The position numbers and the translations under genes are program-made. DNA of 64,000 bases from CAYNRA01 sp046293395 (GTDB lineage Bacteria; Bacteroidota; Bacteroidia; Cytophagales; Spirosomataceae), in assembly GCA_046293395.1 (NCBI GenBank), contig JBKBOU010000002.1, positions 682,001-746,000 on the forward strand, written 5' to 3'. The notes beneath the pieces are model-generated. The model was not told the origin of the DNA and made no database searches. It saw only the letters and a program-made list of their open reading frames with translations. This document shows positions 1 to 7,823 of the stretch, piece after piece. The stretch's first letter is position 1; each line of letters begins with the position of its first letter.

Positions 1-1
1 G

Positions 2-271
2 AACCCAATACACCGATTTGTGACATTTGAAATTGAGTGGGAGGCAAACGGTACAGATGCGGATGTTTCCCTTGATTTTTTTGATTTGACGGGTAAACGT
101 GTATTTCAAAGTGTAGAAAGTTGTTATATTTGTGACCATAAATTTAATTGGTCACTCCAAAATTCCGTTTTTGAACAGCTGGTAGGCGTTCACATCTACC
201 GAGTTTCCATCAGGAATCGATTAACAAATCATATCTCAGCAACTTCTGGGCGAGTCATATTCAGTAAATAA
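2..271 (+). CDS. porU: PorU C-terminal end (type IX secretion sortase), 5' partial
   Basis: The reading frame is open to the left edge of the window, so only about 89 C-terminal residues are visible. They begin NPIHRFVTFEIEWE and continue into an Ig/FlgD-like beta fold (VSLDFFDLTGKRVFQS) with a CxxC pair (CYIC) and a final SGRVIFSK. This matches the tail of PorU-type gingipain-like sortases. PorU acts at the cell surface, where it removes the C-terminal signal of type IX cargo and attaches cargo to lipopolysaccharide. The next gene is porV, its usual neighbour and complex partner, which strongly supports the call. Internal GTG and other in-frame starts are ignored because the frame clearly extends upstream. 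The catalytic Cys/His domain is outside the window. Confidence 0.8.
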   Translation, partial: NPIHRFVTFEIEWEANGTDADVSLDFFDLTGKRVFQSVESCYICDHKFNWSLQNSVFEQLVGVHIYRVSIRNRLTNHISATSGRVIFSK

Positions 272-319
272 AGAACCAATAACAAATTCTCTGACTAGTA
301 ATTAGTCCATCATACATCT

Positions 320-1528
320 ATGAAAAACGTATATAAGCTCCTCTTTTCGGTACTTTTCGCAACGGTTTTACTGCCGAGTTATGCGCAGAACATTACCAAC
401 AGATACCGTGTAGAGTCATCGGCTGTCCCTTTTTTATTAATTTCGCCTGATTCCCGTGCCGCTTCTATGGGCGATGCTGGGGTTGCTTCGAGCCCAGATG
501 CCAACGCGATTTTCTGGAATACTGCTAAATTGGCTTTTGCAGAAACAAATGCGGGTGCGAGTATTTCGTACGCTCCTTGGCTTCGCGACTTGGTTGGGGA
601 CATGGGGTTGCTCAACGGCTCCTACTACAAAAAAATCGGAAAAACGCAGGCACTCACCGCTGGCTTGACTTATTTCAACCAAGGACAAATTGAATTTACC
701 AACCAGCAAGGAAGCTCCATTGGAAATTTCCAATCGCGGGAGTTTGTCATAACGGGTGGTTATACGCGTCGATTGAGCCAGAGTTTTTCGATGGGAATCA
801 ACCTGAAATACATCAATTCCAACCTTATTGGTGATTTGTTGGTCAATAACCAAGCGAGTAAACCCGGTACAACGGTCGCCGGCGACATCAGCTTTTTCTA
901 CAAAAAGAGCCTTCCTACCTCCAAGAAAAAAGAAAGTGGCACTGATTATGCCTTCGGACTTGTGATTCAGAATATCGGTGGAAAAGTAAATTACGGACGT
1001 GAATTTGACTATTACCTACCTGCAAATTTAAAATTCGGAACGGGCATTACTTTCCGGATGGATCCTAAAAACACATTCAATATCTTACTTGATGCCAATA
1101 AGCCGTTGGTTCCGACTCCACAAGTGGATGGTACGATTCCACAAGTATCGGCGATGCAGGCGATTTTTACTTCGTTCAATGACGCGCCAGAGCAATACGG
1201 TGAGTTGGCGGAGTTCAGAGGTTCGTTTGGTGCAGAGTATGTCTATGATAATTTGCTCGCTTTACGTACAGGGTTCTTCTATGAGAACAAATTTCGGGGA
1301 GGACGCCAGTATGCGACAGCCGGTATTGGGCTGAAACTGAAAGAAGATTACGGCTTAGATTTGGCGTATTTGGTTCCTGTTAATTCCGGAAACCCATTGG
1401 CGAATACATGGAGAATGAGTTTAATTCTTCATTTGAATGGTTCGAGAAAAGCGGCAAAGTCTCCAAGTACCCCAGAACCAATAGATACAGAAGGAGAAGT
1501 AATTATTGAAAATCAAGGGAGAAGGTAA
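320..1528 (+). CDS. porV: PorV, type IX secretion outer-membrane shuttle protein
   Basis: A protein of 402 residues with a clear signal peptide (MKNVYKLLFSVLFATVLLPSYAQ, cut after about residue 22), followed by a FadL-like beta-barrel. The segment SPDSRAASMGDAGVASSPDA near residues 43-62 is typical of PorV/LptO and PorQ-like proteins. PorV is an outer-membrane barrel that collects cargo from the Sov translocon and delivers it to the PorU sortase. It lies 48 bp after porU on the same strand, the standard arrangement. The C-terminus is a charged, proline-rich tail (about residues 375-402) rather than a terminal aromatic strand. A strong hairpin terminator follows at 1549-1586. Confidence 0.92.
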   Translation: MKNVYKLLFSVLFATVLLPSYAQNITNRYRVESSAVPFLLISPDSRAASMGDAGVASSPDANAIFWNTAKLAFAETNAGASISYAPWLRDLVGDMGLLNGSYYKKIGKTQALTAGLTYFNQGQIEFTNQQGSSIGNFQSREFVITGGYTRRLSQSFSMGINLKYINSNLIGDLLVNNQASKPGTTVAGDISFFYKKSLPTSKKKESGTDYAFGLVIQNIGGKVNYGREFDYYLPANLKFGTGITFRMDPKNTFNILLDANKPLVPTPQVDGTIPQVSAMQAIFTSFNDAPEQYGELAEFRGSFGAEYVYDNLLALRTGFFYENKFRGGRQYATAGIGLKLKEDYGLDLAYLVPVNSGNPLANTWRMSLILHLNGSRKAAKSPSTPEPIDTEGEVIIENQGRR

Positions 1529-1548
1529 ACAAACCTAATCTTCCCCAC

Positions 1549-1589
1549 AAAAAAGCCCTTTCGAAGTATTTTGAAAGGGCTTTTTTGTG
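1549..1589. terminator. Bidirectional hairpin terminator after porV (left copy of inverted pair)
   Basis: Arms AAAAAAGCCCTTTC (1549-1562) and GAAAGGGCTTTTTT (1573-1586) pair perfectly around a 10-nt loop and carry A/T tracts on both sides, so it can work in both directions. The reverse complement of 1549-1589 matches 3335-3375 with a single mismatch in the loop, so the hipBST genes are bracketed by inverted copies. Confidence 0.9.
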
Positions 1590-1660
1590 TATTTGGGAGA
1601 TGAGCAATTACTGATATTATATGATGTCGTGTAAGATAGTGTGCATTATAAATTAAATAT

Positions 1661-1680
1661 TTACACCCGTTTAGGTATAA
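1661..1680. promoter_or_regulatory. HipB operator-like inverted repeat O1
   Basis: TTACACC-N6-GGTATAA, an inverted repeat with one mismatch (TTAcACC against TTATACC). Its centre is at about 1670.5, 41 bp upstream of the next copy. It resembles known HipB operators (TATCC-N8-GGATA in E. coli) in overall shape. Binding by the HTH protein encoded immediately downstream is inferred. Confidence 0.7.
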
Positions 1681-1702
1681 TTAATTAAATCATTGAATAT
1701 TC

Positions 1703-1720
1703 TATACCCTATTAGGTATA
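1703..1720. promoter_or_regulatory. HipB operator-like inverted repeat O2
   Basis: TATACC-CTATTA-GGTATA, a perfect 6+6 inverted repeat with a 6-nt spacer. It is the best of the three copies, centred at about 1711.5. Confidence 0.75.
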
Positions 1721-1741
1721 ATTTATAATTTTTTATTATAT

Positions 1742-1761
1742 TTACACCTTAAAGGGTATAA
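1742..1761. promoter_or_regulatory. HipB operator-like inverted repeat O3, abutting the hipB start codon
   Basis: TTACACC-N6-GGTATAA, the same arms as O1. It ends one base before the ATG at 1763, so a protein bound here would block initiation of transcription or translation. The AAAGGG inside it is the only Shine-Dalgarno-like stretch for hipB. The centre at about 1751.5 is 40 bp from O2. Confidence 0.7.
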
Positions 1762-1762
1762 A

Positions 1763-1972
1763 ATGAAACTAGCAAACTTTGTAAAGCAGAAGCGGAAAGC
1801 AGTAAAGTTAACACAGCCTGAACTTGCTGAAAAGGCGGGAGTAGGATTACGATTTGTACGAGAATTAGAGCAAGGAAAACAAAGTTTACGCATGGATAAG
1901 GTAAACCAGGTATTGCGTTTATTTGACTCTGAGGTGGGTGCCGTACCTACTAAAAAAGAGAATGAAAAATGA
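1763..1972 (+). CDS. hipB: HipB-like antitoxin/autorepressor (XRE HTH)
   Basis: A 69-residue Cro/C1-type helix-turn-helix protein. The motif covers LTQPELAEKAGVGLRFVRELEQG (roughly residues 16-38), and the protein ends in a short charged tail. Family members of this length (y4mF/HipB type) repress their own operon and bind a HipA-like kinase. The gene overlaps the next one by ATGA (1969-1972), which implies translational coupling. Three inverted repeats of one sequence lie directly upstream, the last touching the start codon, so negative autoregulation is a firm inference. The region is visibly more A+T-rich than porV or guaB, consistent with an acquired module. Confidence 0.88.
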   Translation: MKLANFVKQKRKAVKLTQPELAEKAGVGLRFVRELEQGKQSLRMDKVNQVLRLFDSEVGAVPTKKENEK

Positions 1973-2301
1973 GAAGAGCAATGATAAAAATAGGTACACA
2001 AATGGCAGGCATTCTTACACAGGATGACGAGGGATATCATTTTGAATATGACGAAGCCTATGTAAACCAAATAGATGTAAAGCCAGTAAGCTTAACACTA
2101 CCAGTACAAAAGGCTATCTATACATCGCGTGTATTATTTCCTTTTTTTGATGGTTTAATTCCGGAGGGTTGGTTACTCGATATCGCCGAAAAAAACTGGA
2201 AGTTAAACCCTAGAGACCGCATGGGTTTACTTCTAGCTTGTTGTAAGGATTGCATTGGAGCGGTGAGTGTAGAAGAAATAAACGAAAATGAAAAACGATG
2301 A
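1969..2301 (+). CDS. hipS: HipS-like protein: detached HipA N-terminal subdomain
   Basis: A protein of 110 residues matching only the N-subdomain 1 of HipA kinases. Visible family features are AGILTQDDEGYHFEYDEAY near residues 13-31, the SLTLPV stretch, and FFDGLIPEGWLLDIA near residues 59-73. It has no kinase motifs. In single-chain HipA this domain is fused to the kinase, while in HipBST systems it is a separate gene whose product neutralises the kinase. Gene order, size and the ATGA overlaps on both sides (1969-1972 and 2298-2301) fit HipS. The start at 1969 is preferred over the in-frame ATG at 1981 because it gives the stop-start overlap and the usual N-terminus MRRA. Function as an antitoxin is inferred from the family. 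Confidence 0.82.
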   Translation: MRRAMIKIGTQMAGILTQDDEGYHFEYDEAYVNQIDVKPVSLTLPVQKAIYTSRVLFPFFDGLIPEGWLLDIAEKNWKLNPRDRMGLLLACCKDCIGAVSVEEINENEKR

Positions 2302-3242
2302 TTAGATGTTTGTTTTGTTATCTTCCCTTGACCGACAAGGAATTAGATTATCACAGCACTTGTTCAAAAAAAATATTTGGACAGCCCCATCCTCCAACAT
2401 TACCTTATTCGGAAGCAGATTTAGAACCATTGGCAAGAGAAATAATACGAATCCAAACGGCAGTAACGGGAGTACAAGCCAAATTATCACTACAAATCAC
2501 CCAAAACAGCCAAGAGGGAGCAAATAAAAAATTTACTATTGTAGGTTTATGGGGTGGATATATTTTAAAACCACCTACACCAGCGTATCAGCAATTACCT
2601 GAAGTTGAAGATATTACGATGCATTTAGCCCGTATAGCAAAGATAAAAACAGCTCCACACAGTCTTATTCGCTTAACATCTGGCAATCTAGCTTATATAA
2701 CAAAACGTATCGACAGAGTTAAAAAAGGGAAGCTTGCCATGGAGGACATGTGCCAATTAACAGAGCGACTCACAGAGGATAAGTATAGTGGTAGCTACGA
2801 ACAAATTGCAAAAACTATCCAAAAATATTCCGTTACTTCTGGTCTTGACGTAGTGAATTTCTTTGAATTGGTCTTGTTTTCTTTTCTAACAGGCAATGCT
2901 GATATGCACTTGAAAAACTTTTCATTAATCGAGCAACCAGGTCTAGGAATGATTCTATCACCTGCTTATGACTTAGTGAATACAGCTTTGGTGAATCCAG
3001 CAGATGATGAAGAAATGGCACTAAATCTAAATGGAAAAAAGAAGAAATTAAAAAAACAAGATTTCGTAGCTGCTATGAATACGTTGAAACTAGACGAAAA
3101 ACAGCAAGAAAACATTTTTCTTAAAATGGAAAAAGCAAAATCAAAATGGATGGAACAAATCGAAATTAGTTTCCTGTCAGATGATTTCAAAAATCAATAC
3201 AAGGAAATAATAACAGAAAGGTTTGAAAGAATAAATAAGTAA
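2298..3242 (+). CDS. hipT: HipT-like serine/threonine kinase toxin
   Basis: A 314-residue HipA-fold kinase lacking the N-subdomain. It starts with a possible zinc knuckle, C4-x2-C7-x11-H19-x2-C22. The Gly-rich loop is TAVTGVQAKLSL (residues 54-65), the catalytic loop GNADMHLKNFSL (199-210, Asp202, Asn207), and the metal-binding Asp225 lies in SPAYDLVNT. All residues needed for phosphotransfer appear intact. HipT of E. coli O127 phosphorylates tryptophanyl-tRNA synthetase; the substrate here is unknown. In that protein two Ser of the loop (SIS) are autophosphorylated; the equivalent positions here are Ala55 and Thr57. The gene overlaps hipS by ATGA. It is A-rich, unlike its neighbours. Confidence 0.87.
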   Translation: MIRCLFCYLPLTDKELDYHSTCSKKIFGQPHPPTLPYSEADLEPLAREIIRIQTAVTGVQAKLSLQITQNSQEGANKKFTIVGLWGGYILKPPTPAYQQLPEVEDITMHLARIAKIKTAPHSLIRLTSGNLAYITKRIDRVKKGKLAMEDMCQLTERLTEDKYSGSYEQIAKTIQKYSVTSGLDVVNFFELVLFSFLTGNADMHLKNFSLIEQPGLGMILSPAYDLVNTALVNPADDEEMALNLNGKKKKLKKQDFVAAMNTLKLDEKQQENIFLKMEKAKSKWMEQIEISFLSDDFKNQYKEIITERFERINK

Positions 3243-3334
3243 CAAGCTGTATCTGTCATCCATCTTCCCCAAAAATGGCTACGCTGATTGATGTAGTATT
3301 TTTAATTTAGGGGCTAATCTATCCCTTATCATGG

Positions 3335-3375
3335 CACAAAAAAGCCCTTTCAAAATGCTTCGAAAGGGCTTTTTT
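3335..3375. terminator. Bidirectional hairpin terminator between hipT and guaB (right copy of inverted pair)
   Basis: Arms AAAAAAGCCCTTTC (3338-3351) and GAAAGGGCTTTTTT (3362-3375) with a 10-nt loop. It serves guaB from the minus strand and hipT from the plus strand. Loop and arms are the reverse complement of the hairpin at 1549-1589, apart from one base. Confidence 0.9.
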
Positions 3376-3396
3376 CGTATATCTCATCTTCTTCAA

Positions 3397-4863
3397 TTAT
3401 CTCGAATAATTGGGTGCTTCCCGCATAATCTGAATGTCGTGCGGATGACTTTCCTTCATACCTGATGACGTAATCTTAACAAATTTTGCCTTTTGTAAAT
3501 CCTCAATAGTCGCCGCTCCACAATACCCCATACCGGCTTTCAAACCACCTGTCATTTGATAAAGAATCTCGGCAGCTTTGCCTTTGAACGCCACGCGCCC
3601 TACAATCCCCTCAGGTACTAATTTCTTCACGTCGTCTTCTGCATCTTGGAAATAACGGTCTTTCGAGCCGCCTTCCATAGCTTCTACCGAACCCATTCCG
3701 CGGTATGTTTTAAACTTCCGTCCTTCGTAGATAACCATTTCTCCCGGTGCTTCTTCTGTTCCCGCCAAAAGAGAACCCACCATGACCGTACTTGCACCAC
3801 CTGCCAACGCCTTGACAATGTCGCCAGAGAAACGAATCCCCCCATCGGCAATAACTGGAACGCCTGAGCCGGCAATCGCTTGGGCAGATAAGTAAACCGC
3901 CGAAAGCTGCGGCATTCCGATACCTGCAATGATACGCGTCGTACAGATACTTCCTGGCCCTACGCCCACTTTGATAGCGTCAGCGCCTGCCTCAACCAGT
4001 GCCTTTGCGGCTTCGCCTGTTGCGATATTACCAACAATGACATCGAGTTTAGGGAATGCTTTCTTGATAGACTTGAGGGTGTCAATCACACCTTTTGAGT
4101 GCCCGTGTGCGGTATCAATACTCACAACATCTACACCCGCCTTTACCAAAGCCTTGATTCTGTCCTCAATATCTGGCGTTACGCCCACCGCTGCTCCTAC
4201 CAATAGCCGGCCGTGTGCATCTTTTGCTGCATTCGGGCGATTTCTTTTCTTCAGAATATCCTTGTAGGTAATTAAACCTACTAGATTATTCTCTTTGTCG
4301 ATGATAGGAAGTTTTTCAATCTTATAATCTTTCAGAATATTTTCTGCTTCATCAAGTCCAATGCCCACTTCGCCTGTGATGACGTTTTCCTTGGTCAATA
4401 TTTCTTCGATGGGTTTATTGAAATCTTTCTGGAAACGAAGGTCACGGTTGGTGACAATTCCGTACAATTTTCCGTCTTCGGTAACAACTGGAATCCCACC
4501 CACTTTAAATTCAGACATGAGACGGAGGGCATCGCCAACGAGTGCCTCACGTGGTAAAGTAATCGGGTCTATGATCATTCCAGACTCCGAGCGTTTTACT
4601 TTCCGAACTTGGTCGGCTTGGGCTTCAATCGACATATTTTTATGAATCATGCCAATGCCGCCTTCTTGTGCTACGGCAACGGCCATTTCCCATTCTGTCA
4701 CGGTATCCATGGCAGCAGAAATAAGCGGGATGTTCAAAGAAATGTTGCGAGTAAGCTTCGTCTTTGTGGATGTATCTCGTGGTAAAACCTCCGAATAAGC
4801 AGGAACGAGGAGAACGTCGTCGTAGGTGAGTGCTTCGTAAAGAAGCTTAGATGAGTCTAACAT
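3397..4863 (-). CDS. guaB: IMP dehydrogenase
   Basis: A full-length protein of 488 residues, the normal size for bacterial GuaB. It oxidises IMP to XMP with NAD+, the committed step to GMP. The TIM barrel begins with LTYDDVLLVPAYSEVLPRD. Two CBS domains interrupt it at about residues 96-212. The catalytic Cys307 sits in GVGPGSICTTR, the IMP-binding flap region GGIRFSGD follows, and the active-site Arg-Tyr segment YRGMGS is present. The gene is a single transcription unit with its own terminator. A TAnnTTTG box lies 34 bp upstream of the ATG. Confidence 0.96.
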   Translation of the reverse strand: MLDSSKLLYEALTYDDVLLVPAYSEVLPRDTSTKTKLTRNISLNIPLISAAMDTVTEWEMAVAVAQEGGIGMIHKNMSIEAQADQVRKVKRSESGMIIDPITLPREALVGDALRLMSEFKVGGIPVVTEDGKLYGIVTNRDLRFQKDFNKPIEEILTKENVITGEVGIGLDEAENILKDYKIEKLPIIDKENNLVGLITYKDILKKRNRPNAAKDAHGRLLVGAAVGVTPDIEDRIKALVKAGVDVVSIDTAHGHSKGVIDTLKSIKKAFPKLDVIVGNIATGEAAKALVEAGADAIKVGVGPGSICTTRIIAGIGMPQLSAVYLSAQAIAGSGVPVIADGGIRFSGDIVKALAGGASTVMVGSLLAGTEEAPGEMVIYEGRKFKTYRGMGSVEAMEGGSKDRYFQDAEDDVKKLVPEGIVGRVAFKGKAAEILYQMTGGLKAGMGYCGAATIEDLQKAKFVKITSSGMKESHPHDIQIMREAPNYSR

Positions 4864-4896
4864 AAGGCAAATAATTTCGATTTATTATTTGCCACG

Positions 4897-4904
4897 CAAA
4901 GCTA
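4897..4904 (-). promoter_or_regulatory. Putative -7 box for guaB
   Basis: TAGCTTTG on the minus strand matches the Bacteroidota -7 consensus TAnnTTTG, 34 bp before the guaB start. I see no convincing TTTG -33 element at the expected spacing. Confidence 0.45.
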
Positions 4905-4972
4905 CGGTTTTTTATTGAATCTTGCACTATTCGCTTCAAAATAAACTGATTCTAGCCTAATTATCTTGAAAA

Positions 4973-5014
4973 AAGTCTAGGTATTCCTGAGATTACCTCA
5001 TTCTACCTAGACTT
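4973..5014 (-). terminator. Terminator of the TonB-dependent receptor at 5039-7573
   Basis: An 11-bp perfect stem, AAGTCTAGGTA (4973-4983) with TACCTAGACTT (5004-5014). On the minus strand it is followed by a run of six T. Confidence 0.8.
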
Positions 5015-5038
5015 CTGTCTTTTAGTATCTTGTTCGTA

Positions 5039-7573
5039 TTAAGGACGGCCACCCGCTGCTGCTCCACCTTGTGATGCCGCATTGTCTCCTCCTTGTTTTA
5101 AGTCATCGTTCGAAACAGATTTTGTTTTCTTCCGTCCAAAACTCATGCCATCCACACCCATTTTTCCGAGTTTATAGCTGAACGTCAAGCGAACACCTTG
5201 GTTCAATAAATTCATTTCCATGTTTTGGGTAAACGTAGGCGACAACAATTGCGTCCGAATCCGAATTCCGTTTGTTAAGAAGTTATCTCCTGCCAAACCA
5301 ATGCTTCCTTTTTTGTTTTTAAACTCTTTGCGAACACCCATCGAATAAAAACCAAATCCTCCTTGCCGGCCTTGTAGCTGCACCTGTGAACCACGCAAGA
5401 AACTGAAACCCTGTACTTGCCAACCATCTTTTAGCGTAATCATCGTCATCAATCGCCCGTTGATATTCCAACCTTGGTTGCTTACTGCTTGCGAAAGACC
5501 GTCGATGCCCGTAGTCTGGCCTTCCAAGAAATTATAGAATGCCTCGATACCTCCGTTTACAGTCCATTTCGGTGTGATACTTACGTTCCCGAAGAAATTC
5601 ACCCCAGCCGCCTGTTCCCGACCAATGTTCTGGAAAGTTGTCAAAACAGCCCCTTTCACACTATCCAACGGAATACGCACCTGCGAAATGGCATTGTTTG
5701 TCTGGCGACCAAATACAGACACATTCAAATATACTTTTTTGATAGATGCACTGACACCCAGCTCTACGTTGTCTGTGAGTTCAGGCGCTAGGAAAGGATT
5801 ACCAACAGAAATACTTTGCGGATTGGCAGCATTTACGTTGGGGTTCAATTGCTGAATCCCCGGACGTTGGATTCTTCTGTTATAACCTGTTTTTACGGTA
5901 TATTTTCCACCGTATGTTTTGGAAATATTCACGCTCGGAACAAGATTGCCATAATCCGGAATATCTACTTCGTTTGTGCCATTCACAATGGCTGAAATAC
6001 CGGTGTATTCGTACCGTGAACCCAATTTGAACGTGTATTTATTGCTGGTAGAAATCGTATATGCTAAATACGCAGCTGCTACATTTTGACCGTAATCCAG
6101 TGAGCCTGACGGGCGCGAAGGGTCAAAAACAAAGTTGGTACTACTTCCCTGCGCTAATTGATAATTGAAATCACTATTTACCCAACGGAAAATACCTTTT
6201 GCACCAAATTCGAGTACCTGATTTTTCTGGATGGGCGTTGTATAATCTGTCTGGATTGTAAATTCTTGGTTGGTATTGAAGTTGTTGTTTTGTTGGGTAT
6301 TCAATGTCTCGCCACCTGCATTCAGTAAACCTGATGTAAAGTTATTGGTCAAGCCTGTACGGCTGTATAAGCTAGAAATAGACCATTCTTGTTGTGGTTT
6401 ATACACCTTGATATAGTCGAGGTTAAAGTCCCAGTTACCGGATAAATCTTTGGTATTCACGACCCGATTAATGTCTGCCAATGGGTTTTCATTCAAGAAA
6501 GACTGAATATTTAGTTCTTGCGAACGAACGAAATTACGTGTTCCATACCGTGCTCCAGCCGAAATCGACTCGTTTTTCGAGATGTCGTAGTCCCAGCCGA
6601 GTGAATACCGCCCAAAAACGCCTTGGTCTCTTGCTGTTGCCTCTTGTACTGTCCGGACAGTCGCCGTCGGTTGAATCGTCGTTTGTTCCATAAATAACTC
6701 TGAACCATTGTAAGAAGCACGACCGAAACCATTTAGGTTAAAGCCCATTTTTCCTTGGCGGTACGAGCCAAAAAGACCCAAGTTAGACCCTCTATTTCCT
6801 GCACCTGTGTCGATATTCAATGTCGCTCCTTCGATATTATTTTTCTTTGTGATGATATTGATGATACCACCCGCGCCCTCTGCGTCGTATTTGGCAGAAG
6901 GTGACGTAATTACCTCCACCGTTTTGATTTGATCTGCCGGAATTTGCTTGAGTGCATCCGCCACGCTAGACGCCATGATGGTAGAAGGCTTGTTGTTAAT
7001 CAAGACACGAATATTACTATTGCCTCGCAACGAGACATTGCCATCAAAATCAACAGATAAAAGCGGTACTTTCCGAAGGACATCCGCAGCGTCGCCTCCT
7101 TTGGACGATAAATCTTTTTCCGCATTATATACCAAACGATCCACTTTTTCTTCAATCATGGATTTTTGCGCCGTGACTGTCACCTCACCAAGCTGTTTGG
7201 TTTGGCTAGAAAGAAGAATATTTTTTAAGTTGATTGTTTTATCTTCCATTTTAGGAAGCGTCACGTAGGTATCTTCGTATCCGATGAAAGAAACGCGAAG
7301 AACGAAAAAACCAGTCGGTAAATCTTTCAGCGTAAATTGTCCTTTTTCATCTGAGCTAGTTCCATCAATTGGTTTTTTTGTGTCATTTTTCTGGAAAATC
7401 GCTACAGTAGCAAACTCAACGGGCGCGTTTGTCAGACTGTCAATGACTTGCCCAGTGATTTTCCCAAACCCTTTGGTCGGTACAGCCGGGGCAGCGGAGG
7501 GAAATTGAGCGGATGCCTCGAAACCGAGGAGTGTTGAACTTGCGAGAACTGCCGCCAGAATAAACTTTTTCAT
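5039..7573 (-). CDS. Outer-membrane beta-barrel protein, TonB-dependent receptor superfamily
   Basis: A protein of 844 residues with a signal peptide (MKKFILAAVLASSTLLGFEASAQ removed in about 23 residues). A carboxypeptidase-regulatory-like domain follows (GKITGQVIDSLTNAPVEFATVAIF), then a plug-like domain containing VLRKVPLLSVDFDGNVSLRG and the glycine turn AEGAGGIINIITKKN, and a long barrel of the OMP_b-brl_3 type. The C-terminus ends in a Gly/Ala/Gln-rich tail (AASQGGAAAGGRP) instead of an aromatic residue, as often seen in this subfamily. No SusD partner is adjacent, so the substrate cannot be guessed. It is divergent from the two-component pair at 7824-9620, which could regulate it, but nothing in the sequence proves that. 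Confidence 0.85.
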   Translation of the reverse strand: MKKFILAAVLASSTLLGFEASAQFPSAAPAVPTKGFGKITGQVIDSLTNAPVEFATVAIFQKNDTKKPIDGTSSDEKGQFTLKDLPTGFFVLRVSFIGYEDTYVTLPKMEDKTINLKNILLSSQTKQLGEVTVTAQKSMIEEKVDRLVYNAEKDLSSKGGDAADVLRKVPLLSVDFDGNVSLRGNSNIRVLINNKPSTIMASSVADALKQIPADQIKTVEVITSPSAKYDAEGAGGIINIITKKNNIEGATLNIDTGAGNRGSNLGLFGSYRQGKMGFNLNGFGRASYNGSELFMEQTTIQPTATVRTVQEATARDQGVFGRYSLGWDYDISKNESISAGARYGTRNFVRSQELNIQSFLNENPLADINRVVNTKDLSGNWDFNLDYIKVYKPQQEWSISSLYSRTGLTNNFTSGLLNAGGETLNTQQNNNFNTNQEFTIQTDYTTPIQKNQVLEFGAKGIFRWVNSDFNYQLAQGSSTNFVFDPSRPSGSLDYGQNVAAAYLAYTISTSNKYTFKLGSRYEYTGISAIVNGTNEVDIPDYGNLVPSVNISKTYGGKYTVKTGYNRRIQRPGIQQLNPNVNAANPQSISVGNPFLAPELTDNVELGVSASIKKVYLNVSVFGRQTNNAISQVRIPLDSVKGAVLTTFQNIGREQAAGVNFFGNVSITPKWTVNGGIEAFYNFLEGQTTGIDGLSQAVSNQGWNINGRLMTMITLKDGWQVQGFSFLRGSQVQLQGRQGGFGFYSMGVRKEFKNKKGSIGLAGDNFLTNGIRIRTQLLSPTFTQNMEMNLLNQGVRLTFSYKLGKMGVDGMSFGRKKTKSVSNDDLKQGGDNAASQGGAAAGGRP

Positions 7574-7823
7574 AAATGATAACTTAAATAAATGCTTCTA
7601 TTTTCGAATACAAAGTAAACATAGCGCGTCCAAAACACATCTTTGAAATAGATATCAGCTATGATATTGAGGATAAAAGGACGTTTTCTACTAGATATTT
7701 GGATATATTGCCCTTGACCGACTGTTTTTTATTTCCCATCGCCTTGATTTCCTTTTTCGTCGGTTCAATCATGACTTGAAAAGAATTTAACCGTACATTC
7801 ACATTTCACCTAGTTATACACGC

